Counted from the stretch's first letter, positions 17,782 through 27,210 are shown. The stretch is DNA of 64,000 nt from Micromonospora sp. NBC_00421 (GCF_036017915.1 NZ_CP107929.1:2635501-2699500), one strand, 5' to 3'. Numbers and translations are program-made. Notes: generated from the sequence alone by a model not told the origin.

Positions 17782-17874
17782 CCTGCCTCCGTGTTTATGA
17801 TCGACGACCTCGGTAGTGGGTACGCAGGACACCGTCGTTTCGTTCGGTTCCCCGGCAGATGAGGAGAAACCCGC

Positions 17875-18870
17875 GTGATCCGCGATGCCCAGGCCTTCTG
17901 GCTCCGCTCCCCCGGCGTCGGCGAGCTGAGGACGGTGACACTGCCCGCTCCCGGCCCCGACGAGGTGCTGGTCCGCAGCCGCTACTCCGGGGTGAGCCGT
18001 GGCACCGAGACGCTCGTCTTCACCGGCAGCGTGCCGGAGAGCCAGTACGCGACGATGCGTGCCCCGTTCCAGGAGGGCGACTTCCCCGCCCCGGTCAAGT
18101 ACGGCTACCTCAGCGTCGGCGTGGTCGAGGCCGGTCCGGCGGCGCTGCGCGGTCGGACGGTGTTCTGCCTGCACCCGCACCAGAGCGCGTACGTGGTGCC
18201 GGCGTCGGCGGTGACCCCGGTGCCGGACGACGTGCCGGCGGCCCGTGCGGTGCTGGCCGGCACGGTGGAGACGGCGGTCAACGCGTTGTGGGACGCCGCG
18301 CCGCTGGTCGGCGACCGGGTCAGCGTGGTCGGCGGCGGGATGGTGGGGTGCAGCGTGGCGGCCCTGCTGGCCCGCTTCCCCGGGGTCCGGGTCGAGCTGG
18401 TCGATGCCGACCCGGCGCGGGCGGCGGTCGCCTCGGCGTTGGGTGTCGACTTCGCCCTGCCGGAGGCGGCCACCGGTGGGCGGGACCTGGTGGTGCACGC
18501 CAGCGCCACCGCCGCCGGGTTGCAGCGCAGCCTGGACCTGCTCGCCCCGGAGGGCACCGTGGTCGAGTTGAGCTGGTACGGCGACCGGCCGGTCGAGCTG
18601 TCGCTGGGCGGGGCGTTCCACTCCGGCCGGTTGACCGTCCGCAGCAGCCAGGTGGGCACGGTCTCCCCGGCGCGGGCGTCCCGGCGTGGCTTCGCCGACC
18701 GGATGGCGCTCGCCCTGGAGCTGCTCGCCGATCCGGTGTTCGACGCGCTGCTGACCGGGCGGTCCCCGTTCGCGGAGCTGCCCGACGTGCTCGACCGCCT
18801 GGCCTCGGGCGCACTGCCCGCGCTGTGCCATCTGATCACCTACGACGAGGAGACACCGTGTTCAGCGTGA
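17875..18870 (+). CDS. BchC-like MDR dehydrogenase, first gene of the pterin-like cluster
   Basis: Medium-chain oxidoreductase of 331 residues. The N-terminal text [15 protein letters not shown] and the segment [18 protein letters not shown] match the BchC branch, whose best-known member oxidises a bacteriochlorophyllide side chain. The dinucleotide fold is visible at [20 protein letters not shown], with an acidic end (VELVDAD) suggesting NAD. The usual zinc cysteines of alcohol dehydrogenases are not seen. The start is GTG 17875 after GATGAGGAGAA. The 3' end overlaps the PTPS-like gene by 13 bp, so the two products probably act in one pathway. No other photosynthesis gene is present. Confidence 0.85.
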   Translation: MIRDAQAFWLRSPGVGELRTVTLPAPGPDEVLVRSRYSGVSRGTETLVFTGSVPESQYATMRAPFQEGDFPAPVKYGYLSVGVVEAGPAALRGRTVFCLHPHQSAYVVPASAVTPVPDDVPAARAVLAGTVETAVNALWDAAPLVGDRVSVVGGGMVGCSVAALLARFPGVRVELVDADPARAAVASALGVDFALPEAATGGRDLVVHASATAAGLQRSLDLLAPEGTVVELSWYGDRPVELSLGGAFHSGRLTVRSSQVGTVSPARASRRGFADRMALALELLADPVFDALLTGRSPFAELPDVLDRLASGALPALCHLITYDEETPCSA

Positions 18871-19256
18871 CCGTACGGGACCACATCATGATCGCCCACA
18901 GCTTCCGGGGGGAGGTGTTCGGGCCGGCGCAGAAGCTGCACGGGGCGACCTTCGTCGTCGACGCCACCTTCCGCCGCCCCGAGCTGGACGACGACGGCAT
19001 CGTGGTGGACATCGGCCGGGCGACCGACGAGCTGAAGGCGGTGCTGGCCGACCTGACGTACCGCAACCTGGACGACGAGCCGGCGTTCGCCGGGCAGAAC
19101 ACCACCACCGAGGTGCTGTGCCGGACCATCGCCGACCGGCTGGCCGAGCGGGTGCACGCCGGTGGGCTGGGCGCGGGCGCCCGGGAGCTGGCCGGGGTCA
19201 CCGTCACCCTGCACGAGTCGCACATCGCCTGGGCCAGCTACGAGCGGTCGTTGTAG
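18858..19256 (+). CDS. PTPS/QueD-fold protein lacking catalytic residues
   Basis: A 132-residue T-fold protein of the 6-pyruvoyl-tetrahydropterin synthase/QueD family. His14 and His28 of the zinc site remain, but the third ligand is Ala30 (HGA instead of HGH). The catalytic Cys position is Ala24, and the LDH catalytic motif reads LTY (66-68). The pterin-anchoring Glu120 (LHESH) and the NTTTE segment are kept. As I recall, the Streptomyces coelicolor homologue SCO6650 has the same defects, does not catalyse the PTPS reaction and has an unknown role. The start GTG 18858 lies inside the dehydrogenase gene, with ACGAGGAGA upstream. It likely binds a pterin-like ligand. Confidence 0.88.
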   Translation: MFSVTVRDHIMIAHSFRGEVFGPAQKLHGATFVVDATFRRPELDDDGIVVDIGRATDELKAVLADLTYRNLDDEPAFAGQNTTTEVLCRTIADRLAERVHAGGLGAGARELAGVTVTLHESHIAWASYERSL

Positions 19257-19259
19257 CCG

Positions 19260-20294
19260 GTGCCGGCGGTGCACGTCGTCCTGCCGGGGGACATCGACGA
19301 CCCGGCCACGCCCAGCGGCGGCAACGCGTACGACAGGCGGGTCTGTGCCGGGCTGGCGGCGGCCGGGTGGGCGGTATACGAGCACGGGGTGCCCGGGGAC
19401 TGGCCGTACCCCGACGAGGCGGCACGGGCGCGGCTGGCCGGGGTGCTCGCGGCCCTGCCGGACGGCGCGCTGGCGCTGTACGACGGGTTGGTCGCCTCGA
19501 CCGTGCCGGAGCTGCTGGCGGCGCAGGCCGGCCGGCTGCGCCAGGTGGTGCTGGTGCACATGCCGCTCGGTGACGACGCCGAGGCGCGGGCCCTGCCGCA
19601 CGCCGACGCGCTCGTCACCACCAGCGGCTGGACCCGGGAGCTGCTGCTGGCCCGGCACCCGCTCGACCCGGCCCGGGTGACGGCGGCCACCCCGGGGGTC
19701 GACCCGGCCGACCCCGCCCCGGGCTCGACCGCCGGCACCGCGCTGCTCTGCGTCGCGGCGGTCACCCCGGTCAAGGGGTACGACGTGCTCGTCGACGCGC
19801 TGACCGGGCTCGCCGACCGGCCGTGGACGTTGGACTGCGTCGGCGCGCTGGACCGCGATCCGGCCTTCGTGGCAGCACTGCGGCGGCGGGTCGACCGAGA
19901 CGGGCTGGCCGGGCGGGTGCGCTGGCACGGGCCGTTGACCGGGCCGGCGCTGGACGCCGCGTACGCCGGGGCGGACCTGCTGGTGCTGCCCTCCCGCGCC
20001 GAGACGTACGGGATGGTGGTGGTCGAGGCCCTGGCCCGGGGGATCCCGGTGCTGGGCACCACCGCCGGCGGGGTGCCCGAGGCGCTGGGCCGGGCCGCCG
20101 ACGGCACCGCGCCCGGGGTGCTGGTGCCGCCGGGCGACCCGGTGGCGCTGGCCGGGGCGCTGCGCCGCTGGCTGCACTCGGCCGAGCTGCGCGACCGGCT
20201 GCGCCGCGCGGCCCGGGACCGGCGGGCCGACCTGCCCGGCTGGCCGGCCACCGTGACGACGATCTCCCAGGTGTTGGACGGAGTGAGGACATGA
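19260..20294 (+). CDS. GT4-family glycosyltransferase
   Basis: A 344-residue GT-B enzyme, starting three bases after the PTPS-like stop. The N-terminal domain begins VHVVLPGDIDDP with the acceptor-side loop PSGGNAYDRRV. The donor-binding C-terminal domain has CVAAVTPVKGYDVLVDAL and the E-x7-E-type region LPSRAETYGMVVVEALARG. It transfers a sugar from a nucleotide donor; the acceptor may be the cluster's heterocyclic product or a lipid. The stop overlaps the methyltransferase start as ATGA. Confidence 0.9.
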   Translation: MPAVHVVLPGDIDDPATPSGGNAYDRRVCAGLAAAGWAVYEHGVPGDWPYPDEAARARLAGVLAALPDGALALYDGLVASTVPELLAAQAGRLRQVVLVHMPLGDDAEARALPHADALVTTSGWTRELLLARHPLDPARVTAATPGVDPADPAPGSTAGTALLCVAAVTPVKGYDVLVDALTGLADRPWTLDCVGALDRDPAFVAALRRRVDRDGLAGRVRWHGPLTGPALDAAYAGADLLVLPSRAETYGMVVVEALARGIPVLGTTAGGVPEALGRAADGTAPGVLVPPGDPVALAGALRRWLHSAELRDRLRRAARDRRADLPGWPATVTTISQVLDGVRT

Positions 20295-21199
20295 CCGCGT
20301 ACGCCACCGAACCGTTCGCCGACTGGCTGCGGCTGCGGGAACCCGCCGACGCCGACGCCCGCAGCCGGGAACTGGTCGACCTGCTCCGCGACCGGCTCAC
20401 CGGTGCCGGTGGGCCGGACCTGTCGCCGGCCGGTGAGGGTGGGCCCGGCATGCTGGTGGCCGGTGCCGGGTCCGTCACGTCGCTGCGCGGGGACCGCCCG
20501 TGGGTGGTGCACGACCTGGGCAGCGGCACCGGCTCGATGCTGCGCTGGCTGGCCCCGCTGCTGCCCGGCCCGCAGCGCTGGGTGCTGCACGACCGGGATC
20601 CGGGTCTGCTGGAGCGGGCCGGCGCGGGTGTGCCGGTCGCCGCCGACGGCAGCCCGGTCGAGGTGATCACCCGGCAGGGCGACCTCACCCGGCTGACCGG
20701 CGCCGACCTGGCCGACGCCGACCTGGTCACCGCGTCGGCACTGCTGGACATGTTCAGCGCCGACGAGATCGCCCGGGTCGTGGCCGCCTGCGCGGGGGTC
20801 GGCTGCCCGAGCCTGTTCGTGCTCTCCGTGGTCGGTCGGGTGACGTTCGACCCCGCCGACCCGCTGGACGTCGAGATCGCCGCCGCCTTCGACGCCCACC
20901 AGCGACGTACCCTCGACGGCCGGGTGCTGCTCGGGCCGGATGCCGCCGCGGCGGCCGTCGCGGAGTTCACCCGGCAGGGGGTGCCGGTGACCGTGCGGCC
21001 GAGCCCGTGGCGGCTCGGACCGGACCGGGCGGCGCTGCTCGTGGAGTGGCTCGACGGGTGGCTCGACGCGGCCGTCGCGCAGCGCCCCGACCTGGCCGAC
21101 CGGACGGCGGCCTACGCGCGGCGGCGGCGGGCCGAGGCGGCGGCCGGTCGGCTCACCGTCACCGTCGGCCACGAGGACCTGCTCGCCGGGGTGGAATGA
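20291..21199 (+). CDS. Class I SAM-dependent methyltransferase
   Basis: A 302-residue cytosolic enzyme. SAM motif I is VHDLGSGTGSMLRWL, the acidic strand-2 end is WVLHDRDPGLL, and motif IV lies around DLVTASALLDMFSADE. The ATG at 20291 overlaps the glycosyltransferase stop (ATGA), implying coupled translation. The substrate is unknown; in this cluster O- or N-methylation of a glycosylated product is a reasonable guess. Confidence 0.88.
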   Translation: MTAYATEPFADWLRLREPADADARSRELVDLLRDRLTGAGGPDLSPAGEGGPGMLVAGAGSVTSLRGDRPWVVHDLGSGTGSMLRWLAPLLPGPQRWVLHDRDPGLLERAGAGVPVAADGSPVEVITRQGDLTRLTGADLADADLVTASALLDMFSADEIARVVAACAGVGCPSLFVLSVVGRVTFDPADPLDVEIAAAFDAHQRRTLDGRVLLGPDAAAAAVAEFTRQGVPVTVRPSPWRLGPDRAALLVEWLDGWLDAAVAQRPDLADRTAAYARRRRAEAAAGRLTVTVGHEDLLAGVE

Positions 21200-21256
21200 A
21201 CCCGTCCGCCGGCCGGTACGTGAGATAAGGACGAGATCTTCTCGAGGAGGAACCGC

Positions 21257-22291
21257 GTGTCACCGGACGCCACCGGCACATCGCCCGTTCATGCTCGTCG
21301 GCGCGTGGCCTGGGCCTGGGTGAGCAACCTGGGTGGGGTGGGGCTGGTCGCGGTGCTGCTGTGGTGGCTGGGCACCGGCCCGGCCCTGGCCGGGCTGCGG
21401 CGGATCGACACCCCGGCGGTGCTGGGCGCGCTGGCGTTGGGCGCGCTGGCCACTGTCGGTTGCGCGTGGCGGTGGCGGCTGGTCGCCGGAGGGCTGGGCA
21501 TCCGGCTGCCGCTCGGCACTGCGGTGGCCGACTGCTACCGGGCGGTCTTCCTCAACGCGACGCTGCCCGGCGGGGTGCTCGGGGACGTGCACCGGGCGGT
21601 GCGGCACGGCCGGGAGGCCGGTGACCTGGGTCGGGCCGTCCGGGCGGTGGTCTGGGAGCGGACCGCAGGACAGGTGGTCCAGGTGGTGCTCGCGGCGGGG
21701 CTGCTGCTGGCCCTGCCGTCGCCGGTGCGGCCGTACCTGCCGATGGCGGTGGCCGTGACGGTGGCGGTCGGGCTGGCGCTGCTGGTGCTGGTGCGGGCGC
21801 TGCCCCGGTCCGGGCCGTCGCGGCGGGCCCGCGCGGTGCGGGCCGCCACCGCCGACGTGCGGGCCGGGCTGCTGGGTCGACGCACCGGGCCGGGGGTGCT
21901 TGTCGCCTCGACGGTGGTGGTCGGCTGCCACCTGGCGACGTTCGTGCTGGCCGCCCGGGTGACCGGAGTCACCGCACCGCTGACGGTGCTGGCGCCGCTG
22001 ACCCTGCTGGCACTCTTGGCGATGGCACTACCCGCCAACGTGGCCGGGTTCGGTCCGCGTGAGGGCGTCGCCGCCTGGGCGTTCGGCGCTGCCGGCCTGG
22101 GCGCCGCCGAAGGGGTGGCCACCGCCCTGGTGTACGGGGCGCTGGTGCTGGTCGCCGCCCTACCGGGTGCCGCCGTGCTGGTGCTGCGGGGTCGCCCGTC
22201 CGCGCTGCGCGCACGGCCGGGTGACCGTACGGTGGGGACCCAGGGTGGTTCCTCACCGGTACCCGCTGCCGGGCTGGCCGGCAGCGCCTGA
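21257..22291 (+). CDS. Lysylphosphatidylglycerol-synthase-type transmembrane protein (UPF0104-like)
   Basis: A 344-residue protein with about seven or eight helices, matching the membrane half of MprF-type proteins. Conserved text is FLNATLPGGVLGDVHRAVRHG, ERTAGQVVQVVL and the late ALPANVAGFGPREGVAAWAFG. The aminoacyl-transferase domain of MprF is absent. Stand-alone versions are often linked to glycosyltransferases and may move or flip a lipid-linked product. The start is GTG 21257 after GAGGAGGAA. It sits between the methyltransferase and the cyclohydrolase on the same strand. Confidence 0.85.
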   Translation: MSPDATGTSPVHARRRVAWAWVSNLGGVGLVAVLLWWLGTGPALAGLRRIDTPAVLGALALGALATVGCAWRWRLVAGGLGIRLPLGTAVADCYRAVFLNATLPGGVLGDVHRAVRHGREAGDLGRAVRAVVWERTAGQVVQVVLAAGLLLALPSPVRPYLPMAVAVTVAVGLALLVLVRALPRSGPSRRARAVRAATADVRAGLLGRRTGPGVLVASTVVVGCHLATFVLAARVTGVTAPLTVLAPLTLLALLAMALPANVAGFGPREGVAAWAFGAAGLGAAEGVATALVYGALVLVAALPGAAVLVLRGRPSALRARPGDRTVGTQGGSSPVPAAGLAGSA

Positions 22292-22303
22292 CAGAGGAGA
22301 CAC

Positions 22304-22960
22304 ATGTTCGACGCACTGCCGGCAGCGACGGTCCGGACACAGGTCACGGTCCCGCTGCGGTTCCCCGACGGGTACACCACCACGGCCCGGGTCTTCTCGT
22401 TCGACGGGCTGGTGGACGGCCGGGAGCACCTGGCGTTCGGGCTGGGCGACTGGGCGGGCGCGCTGCGCCGGCACGCGGCGGGCGGGGCCGCGCCGCTGGT
22501 CCGCCCACACAGCGAGTGCCTGACCGGGGACGTCTTCGGCAGTCAGCGCTGTGACTGCGGCCCGCAGCTGCGCGAGGCGGTCGAGCGGATCACCGAGGCG
22601 GGTGGCTTCCTGCTCTACCTGCGCCAGGAGGGACGCGGCATCGGCCTCTACCCCAAGCTCGACGCGTACGCCCTCCAGGACGCCGGGCTCGACACCTACC
22701 AGGCGAACGTGGCGCTCGGCCACGACGAGGACGAACGGGACTACCGGGCCGCCGCGCAGATGCTGGCGGTGCTCGGGGTGCCGGAGCTGGTGCTGCTGAG
22801 CAGCAACCCGGACAAGGCCGAGCAGTTGACCCGGCTGGGCGTGGCGGTGGCCGAGGTGGTGCCGACCGGGGTGTTCCTGTCCCCCGCCAACGCCGACTAC
22901 CTGGCGGCGAAGGCGAGCCGGGCCGCCGCCCGGGCCGTCGACCTGCCGTCGTTGAACTGA
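22304..22960 (+). CDS. GTP cyclohydrolase II (RibA-type), stand-alone paralogue
   Basis: Opens the imidazole ring of GTP, releasing formate and pyrophosphate, to give a 2,5-diamino-6-ribosylaminopyrimidinone phosphate. The 218-residue protein keeps the zinc cysteines 72, 83 and 85 (HSECLTGD, QRCDCG), the EGRGIGL loop, Tyr122 (LDAYALQD; E. coli Tyr105) and Arg145 (DERD; E. coli Arg128). It has no fused RibB (DHBP synthase) domain. The S. coelicolor paralogue SCO6655 is reported, as I recall, to carry Met at the Tyr position and stop at a formamidopyrimidine; the Tyr here predicts full GCH II chemistry. The start is ATG 22304 after GAGGAGA. Confidence 0.92.
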   Translation: MFDALPAATVRTQVTVPLRFPDGYTTTARVFSFDGLVDGREHLAFGLGDWAGALRRHAAGGAAPLVRPHSECLTGDVFGSQRCDCGPQLREAVERITEAGGFLLYLRQEGRGIGLYPKLDAYALQDAGLDTYQANVALGHDEDERDYRAAAQMLAVLGVPELVLLSSNPDKAEQLTRLGVAVAEVVPTGVFLSPANADYLAAKASRAAARAVDLPSLN

Positions 22961-22961
22961 G

Positions 22962-23708
22962 ATGGGTGTCGTGTCGGCCGGGACGACGGACACCGCCGTC
23001 CCGGCGTCGACCGGGCGGCCGTACGTGCTGCTCAGTTGCGCCACGTCGATAGACGGGTACATCGACGACGCCACCGAGCAGCGGCTGCTGCTGTCCAACG
23101 CCGAGGACATGGACCGCATCGACGGCGTCCGGGCCGGGTGTGACGCGATCCTGGTCGGCGCGGGCACGATCCGGGCGGACGACCCCCGGCTGGTGGTCCG
23201 CTCGGCGCGGCTGCGGGCCGCCCGGCAGGCCGCCGGATTGCCGCCGTCGCCGGTGAAGGTGACCCTGACCGCACGGGGACTGCTGGACCCGACGGCCCGG
23301 TTCTTCACCGTCGGCGACGCCGAGAAGATCGTCTACTGCGCCGGCCCCGCGGTGGAGAAGACCACCGAACTGCTCGCCGGGTCGGCCACCGTGGTCGACG
23401 CGGGTGACCCGTTGGATCCGGCCCGCGCCCTGGCGGACCTGGCCGGTCGGGGGGTGGAGCGACTGATGGTGGAGGGCGGTGCGACGGTGCACGCCCGGTT
23501 CCTCACCGCCGGCCTCGCCGACGAACTGCACCTGGTGGTCGCCCCGTTCTTCGTCGGCGACCGCCGGGCGCCCCGGTTCGTCGGCGACGGCGCGTTCCCG
23601 TGGCACCCGGGCCACCGGGCCAGGATCGCCGAGGTACGCCAGATCGGCGACGTGGTGCTGGTGCGCTACGCCCTCTCGGAGCGTTGCGTCGACGGGCTGC
23701 CGGGATGA
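22962..23708 (+). CDS. RibD C-terminal-type pyrimidine reductase
   Basis: A 248-residue NADPH-dependent reductase of the RibD-C/dihydrofolate-reductase-like fold, with no RibD deaminase domain. Family text includes YVLLSCATSIDGYID, DAILVGAGTIRADDPRL, VKVTLTARGLLDP, ERLMVEGGATVHARFL and ELHLVVAPFFVGD. In riboflavin synthesis this domain reduces the ribose of the cyclohydrolase product to ribityl. It starts one base after the cyclohydrolase stop, so the two steps are probably consecutive. The deaminase step may be omitted or supplied elsewhere. Confidence 0.9.
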   Translation: MGVVSAGTTDTAVPASTGRPYVLLSCATSIDGYIDDATEQRLLLSNAEDMDRIDGVRAGCDAILVGAGTIRADDPRLVVRSARLRAARQAAGLPPSPVKVTLTARGLLDPTARFFTVGDAEKIVYCAGPAVEKTTELLAGSATVVDAGDPLDPARALADLAGRGVERLMVEGGATVHARFLTAGLADELHLVVAPFFVGDRRAPRFVGDGAFPWHPGHRARIAEVRQIGDVVLVRYALSERCVDGLPG

Positions 23709-24475
23709 GCGACAATCCCTGGATGCGGTGCGAATCGTGGCGGGAGATCCTGTCGGCCCAGCTCGACGGGGAGGAGACCGCCGAGGAGCGGGTAGCGGTC
23801 CAGGCGCACCTGGACGGGTGCGCCGACTGCCGGGCGTGGCACGAGGTCGCCGCCATGGTGACCCGACGGGCCCGTACCCGGGTGGTGACGGCGGCACCAG
23901 ACCTGGCCGGTACGGTCCTGGCGGAGACGATCCTCGCCGCCGTGCCGCCGCCGCGCCGACGGCTCGTCGACAGGTGGCGCGGCGGGCTGACCAACGGTCT
24001 GCGGGTGGCCCTGGGGCTGCTCGGCGCGGTCCAGCTCGCCCTCGGGCTGGCCCAGGTCGGCCAGGGTGTCAACGCCGAGCACCTGCACCCGACCGGGCAG
24101 CACCTGTGGCACGAGTCGGCGGCGTGGAACGTGGCGGTGGGCGCCGGCTTCCTCTTCGTCGCGGTGCGCCGTACCCCGCCGGCCGGGTTGTTGCCGATGC
24201 TCAGCGCCTTCGTCGCGACCCTGGTCCTGCTGTCGGTCAACGACCTGGTCACCGCACAGGTGGCGGTGCCCCGGCTGATCAGCCACGGGTTCCTGGTCGG
24301 CGGTTACCTGATCACGGTGCTGTTGTTCCGGCTCGGTCCGCGTCCGACCGGCCCGCCGCAGGGCCGACGCACCGGCCGGTCGCGGTGGCGGTTGCGGCTC
24401 GACGAACTCGACGAACCCCGCCGGATGGCGGCGCAGCCGTACGGCGCGCAGGCCCGCGACCGCCGGGCGGCCTGA
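23705..24475 (+). CDS. zf-HC2 (anti-sigma-type) membrane protein
   Basis: A 256-residue protein. The N-terminus has the zinc-binding HC2 pattern with Cys9 and the AHLDGCADC segment, as in ZAS anti-sigma factors. Four hydrophobic helices follow (for example VALGLLGAVQLALGLAQVG, MLSAFVATLVLLSVNDLV and FLVGGYLITVLLF), ending in an Arg-rich tail. The ATG overlaps the reductase stop (ATGA). No cognate sigma gene is adjacent on this side. It could regulate the cluster or be a sensor of copper or redox state; both are guesses. Confidence 0.8.
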   Translation: MSDNPWMRCESWREILSAQLDGEETAEERVAVQAHLDGCADCRAWHEVAAMVTRRARTRVVTAAPDLAGTVLAETILAAVPPPRRRLVDRWRGGLTNGLRVALGLLGAVQLALGLAQVGQGVNAEHLHPTGQHLWHESAAWNVAVGAGFLFVAVRRTPPAGLLPMLSAFVATLVLLSVNDLVTAQVAVPRLISHGFLVGGYLITVLLFRLGPRPTGPPQGRRTGRSRWRLRLDELDEPRRMAAQPYGAQARDRRAA

Positions 24476-24495
24476 GGCCCCGGGGGCGCACCGGT

Positions 24496-24687
24496 TCAGT
24501 CGAGACCACGGATGAGGTGCGGCTCGGTGTCCGGGTCGGACCAGTCGCACTGTCCGCGCTGGTTCGCCCGCCCCCAGGCGTCCAGGGCGGAGGGTGCCCG
24601 GACCGCCTCGGCCGACCGGCCGGTGCGGGGGTGGCCGGGCCCGGGTCGGGTCTTGTCGTCGGGGCTGTCCGTCAACGCGTCCCCCAT
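24496..24687 (-). CDS. Small hypothetical protein
   Basis: A 63-residue hydrophilic protein with no recognised family. A GGGAGG ribosome site lies nine bases before ATG 24687, stronger than for most spurious frames. The C-terminal half (ALDAWGRANQRGQCDWSDPD) has a balanced composition unlike neighbouring shadow frames. It is convergent with the zf-HC2 gene. Confidence 0.55.
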   Translation of the reverse strand: MGDALTDSPDDKTRPGPGHPRTGRSAEAVRAPSALDAWGRANQRGQCDWSDPDTEPHLIRGLD

Positions 24688-24732
24688 GTCGGGACACCTC
24701 CCATCGTGGCACCGGCACCGGGCCGGTCACCT

Positions 24733-24774
24733 TCGCCGTTGCCAGGTCGACGATCGCCGTTGCCAGGTCAACGA
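24733..24774. repeat. Two 21-bp direct repeats upstream of the ECF42 module
   Basis: Units at 24733-24753 and 24754-24774 share TCGCCGTTGCCAGGTC and the final ACGA, differing at one base. They lie upstream of the small minus-strand gene start and about 105 bp upstream of the first DGPF gene. They could be regulator half-sites or a slippage product. Confidence 0.6.
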
Positions 24775-24842
24775 TCGAAGCACCCGTCCGGCGACCGGAC
24801 CGGAATCCCGGCCCCCGTCGACCGGCCGACCTCGCCACCTGT

Positions 24843-24860
24843 GGTGATGGGACAATCACC
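24843..24860. promoter_or_regulatory. Palindrome upstream of the first DGPF gene
   Basis: Perfect inverted repeat GGTGAT-N6-ATCACC, 17 bp upstream of the GTG at 24878. The position overlaps the expected transcription start, so it could be an operator or a leader hairpin. Confidence 0.4.
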
Positions 24861-24877
24861 GCGACCCTGGAGGTGCG

Positions 24878-25245
24878 GTGAAGTACCTGATCCTGATCAG
24901 CCACAACGCGCAGGCTCGTGACCTGTGGCAGGCCATGTCCGACACCGAACGGCAGCTGGGCGTCGAGGCCCACACCACCCTGGTCGACGAGCTGACCGCG
25001 ACCGGTGAGCTGCTCGCCTCCGAGGCGTTGGCCGACCCGGCCACGGCCCGCCGGGTCCGGGTCGACCGGGGTCGGACGACCGCCACCGACGGCCCCTTCC
25101 CCGAGGTGAAGGAGTATCTCGCCGGTTTCTACCTGGTGGAGTGCGACAGCATCGAGCGGGCGGTGGCGCTCGCTGCCCGGGTGCCGGAGGCGCGGCTCGG
25201 CCTGGTCGAGGTGCGGCCGGTCCTCGCCGCCGGCCGCCCGGACGC

Positions 25246-25249
<4 letters not shown>
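24878..25249 (+). CDS. YCII-related DGPF-domain protein 1
   Basis: A 123-residue soluble protein of the DGPF (YCII-like) group, with the defining motif TDGPFPEVKEYLAGFYLVEC. Members are companions of ECF42 sigma factors and have no established activity. The start is GTG 24878 after GGAGG. It overlaps the sigma-factor gene as GTGA, so the two are co-translated. It is a paralogue of the protein encoded at 26627. Confidence 0.9.
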
Positions 25250-26457
<1,208 letters not shown>

Positions 26458-26559
26458 ACACCGCGATCCACCTCCGCCACCACCCCGGACACCAGCGCGC
26501 TCATCCGGTCGGCGCGCCGAGCTGGCGGGGCCGTCGCCGGGTGATGTCCCCGGCCCGGA

Positions 26560-26585
26560 TGTCGAAGTCGGCGCGGTGGTCTCGA
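26560..26585 (+). promoter_or_regulatory. Putative ECF42 promoter of the second DGPF gene
   Basis: TGTCGA at 26560-26565 and CGA at 26583-26585 match the two boxes (TGTCGA and CGA/TC) reported, as I recall, for ECF42 promoters, with a plausible spacer. They lie about 60-40 bp upstream of GTG 26627. Confidence 0.5.
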
Positions 26586-26626
26586 CACAGGGGTGGAAGT
26601 CGTCGCACCCGTTTCAGGAGGCAGCC

Positions 26627-26998
26627 GTGAAGTACCTGATCATGATCACTCACACCCGGCAGATCCGGGACACCTGGCAGGACATGTCCGACACCGACCG
26701 CGAAACGGGAGTCAGGGCGCACGCCGCCCTGGTGGAGGAGCTCACCGAGTCGGGTGAGCTGATCGTCGCCGAGGCGCTCGCCGACCCGGGGCAGGCGAAG
26801 AAGGTTCTGGTCAGTGACGGGCGGGCGGTGACCACCGACGGCCCGTTCCCTGAGGCCGGGGAGCACCTCGCCGGGATCTACCTGGTCGACTGCGCCAGCA
26901 TCGGGCAGGCGGTCGAGCACGCCGCCCGCATCCCCGAGGCCCGCTTCGGCCTGGTCGAGGTGCGCCCGGTACGCGAGGCCGGTGGCCCCGACATGTGA
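26627..26998 (+). CDS. YCII-related DGPF-domain protein 2
   Basis: A 123-residue DGPF protein closely similar along its whole length to the one at 24878 (KYLIMITHTRQIRDTWQDMSDTDR; TDGPFPEAGEHLAGIYLVDC). The start is GTG 26627, after AGGAGGC. It has its own upstream region with an ECF42-like promoter, so it is probably a target of the neighbouring sigma factor. The duplication suggests a heteromeric or substrate-specialised pair. Confidence 0.9.
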   Translation: MKYLIMITHTRQIRDTWQDMSDTDRETGVRAHAALVEELTESGELIVAEALADPGQAKKVLVSDGRAVTTDGPFPEAGEHLAGIYLVDCASIGQAVEHAARIPEARFGLVEVRPVREAGGPDM

Positions 26999-27168
26999 GG
27001 TCCGCGACGGGCCGGCGGCCCCGATAGGTGCCGCCGGCCCCTCCACGGTACGAGCCCTCCGCCGTCGCCCCGCCGAGTGTGGGGAGGTCGACAGCGGGTA
27101 ACCCGCTCGACGACGCCCGCCCCCGACGCCCGCCCCTCACCCGGGCCGGGAACTGCTATCCGTACACC

Positions 27169-27206
27169 AAAGCTATTGCAGTTAGCTTTTTGCCTAGCTA
27201 CGCTAG
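27169..27206. promoter_or_regulatory. Two palindromes, probable TetR operator
   Basis: AAAGCTA-N7-TAGCTTT (27169-27189, perfect 7-bp arms) is followed by CTAGC-TAC-GCTAG (27194-27206). Both lie in an unusually AT-rich 50-bp stretch ending just before ATG 27211. The TetR protein encoded two genes downstream is the obvious candidate ligand. Confidence 0.6.
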
Positions 27207-27210
27207 CTTC

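Noticed and set aside
17875..18870. Evidence for photosynthesis genes (BchC-like text)
   Set aside because: No other bacteriochlorophyll or reaction-centre gene is present. The resemblance is to the dehydrogenase subfamily only.
22304..22960. SCO6655-type cyclohydrolase that stops at the formamidopyrimidine
   Set aside because: The diagnostic Met is absent; the Tyr of canonical GCH II is present.
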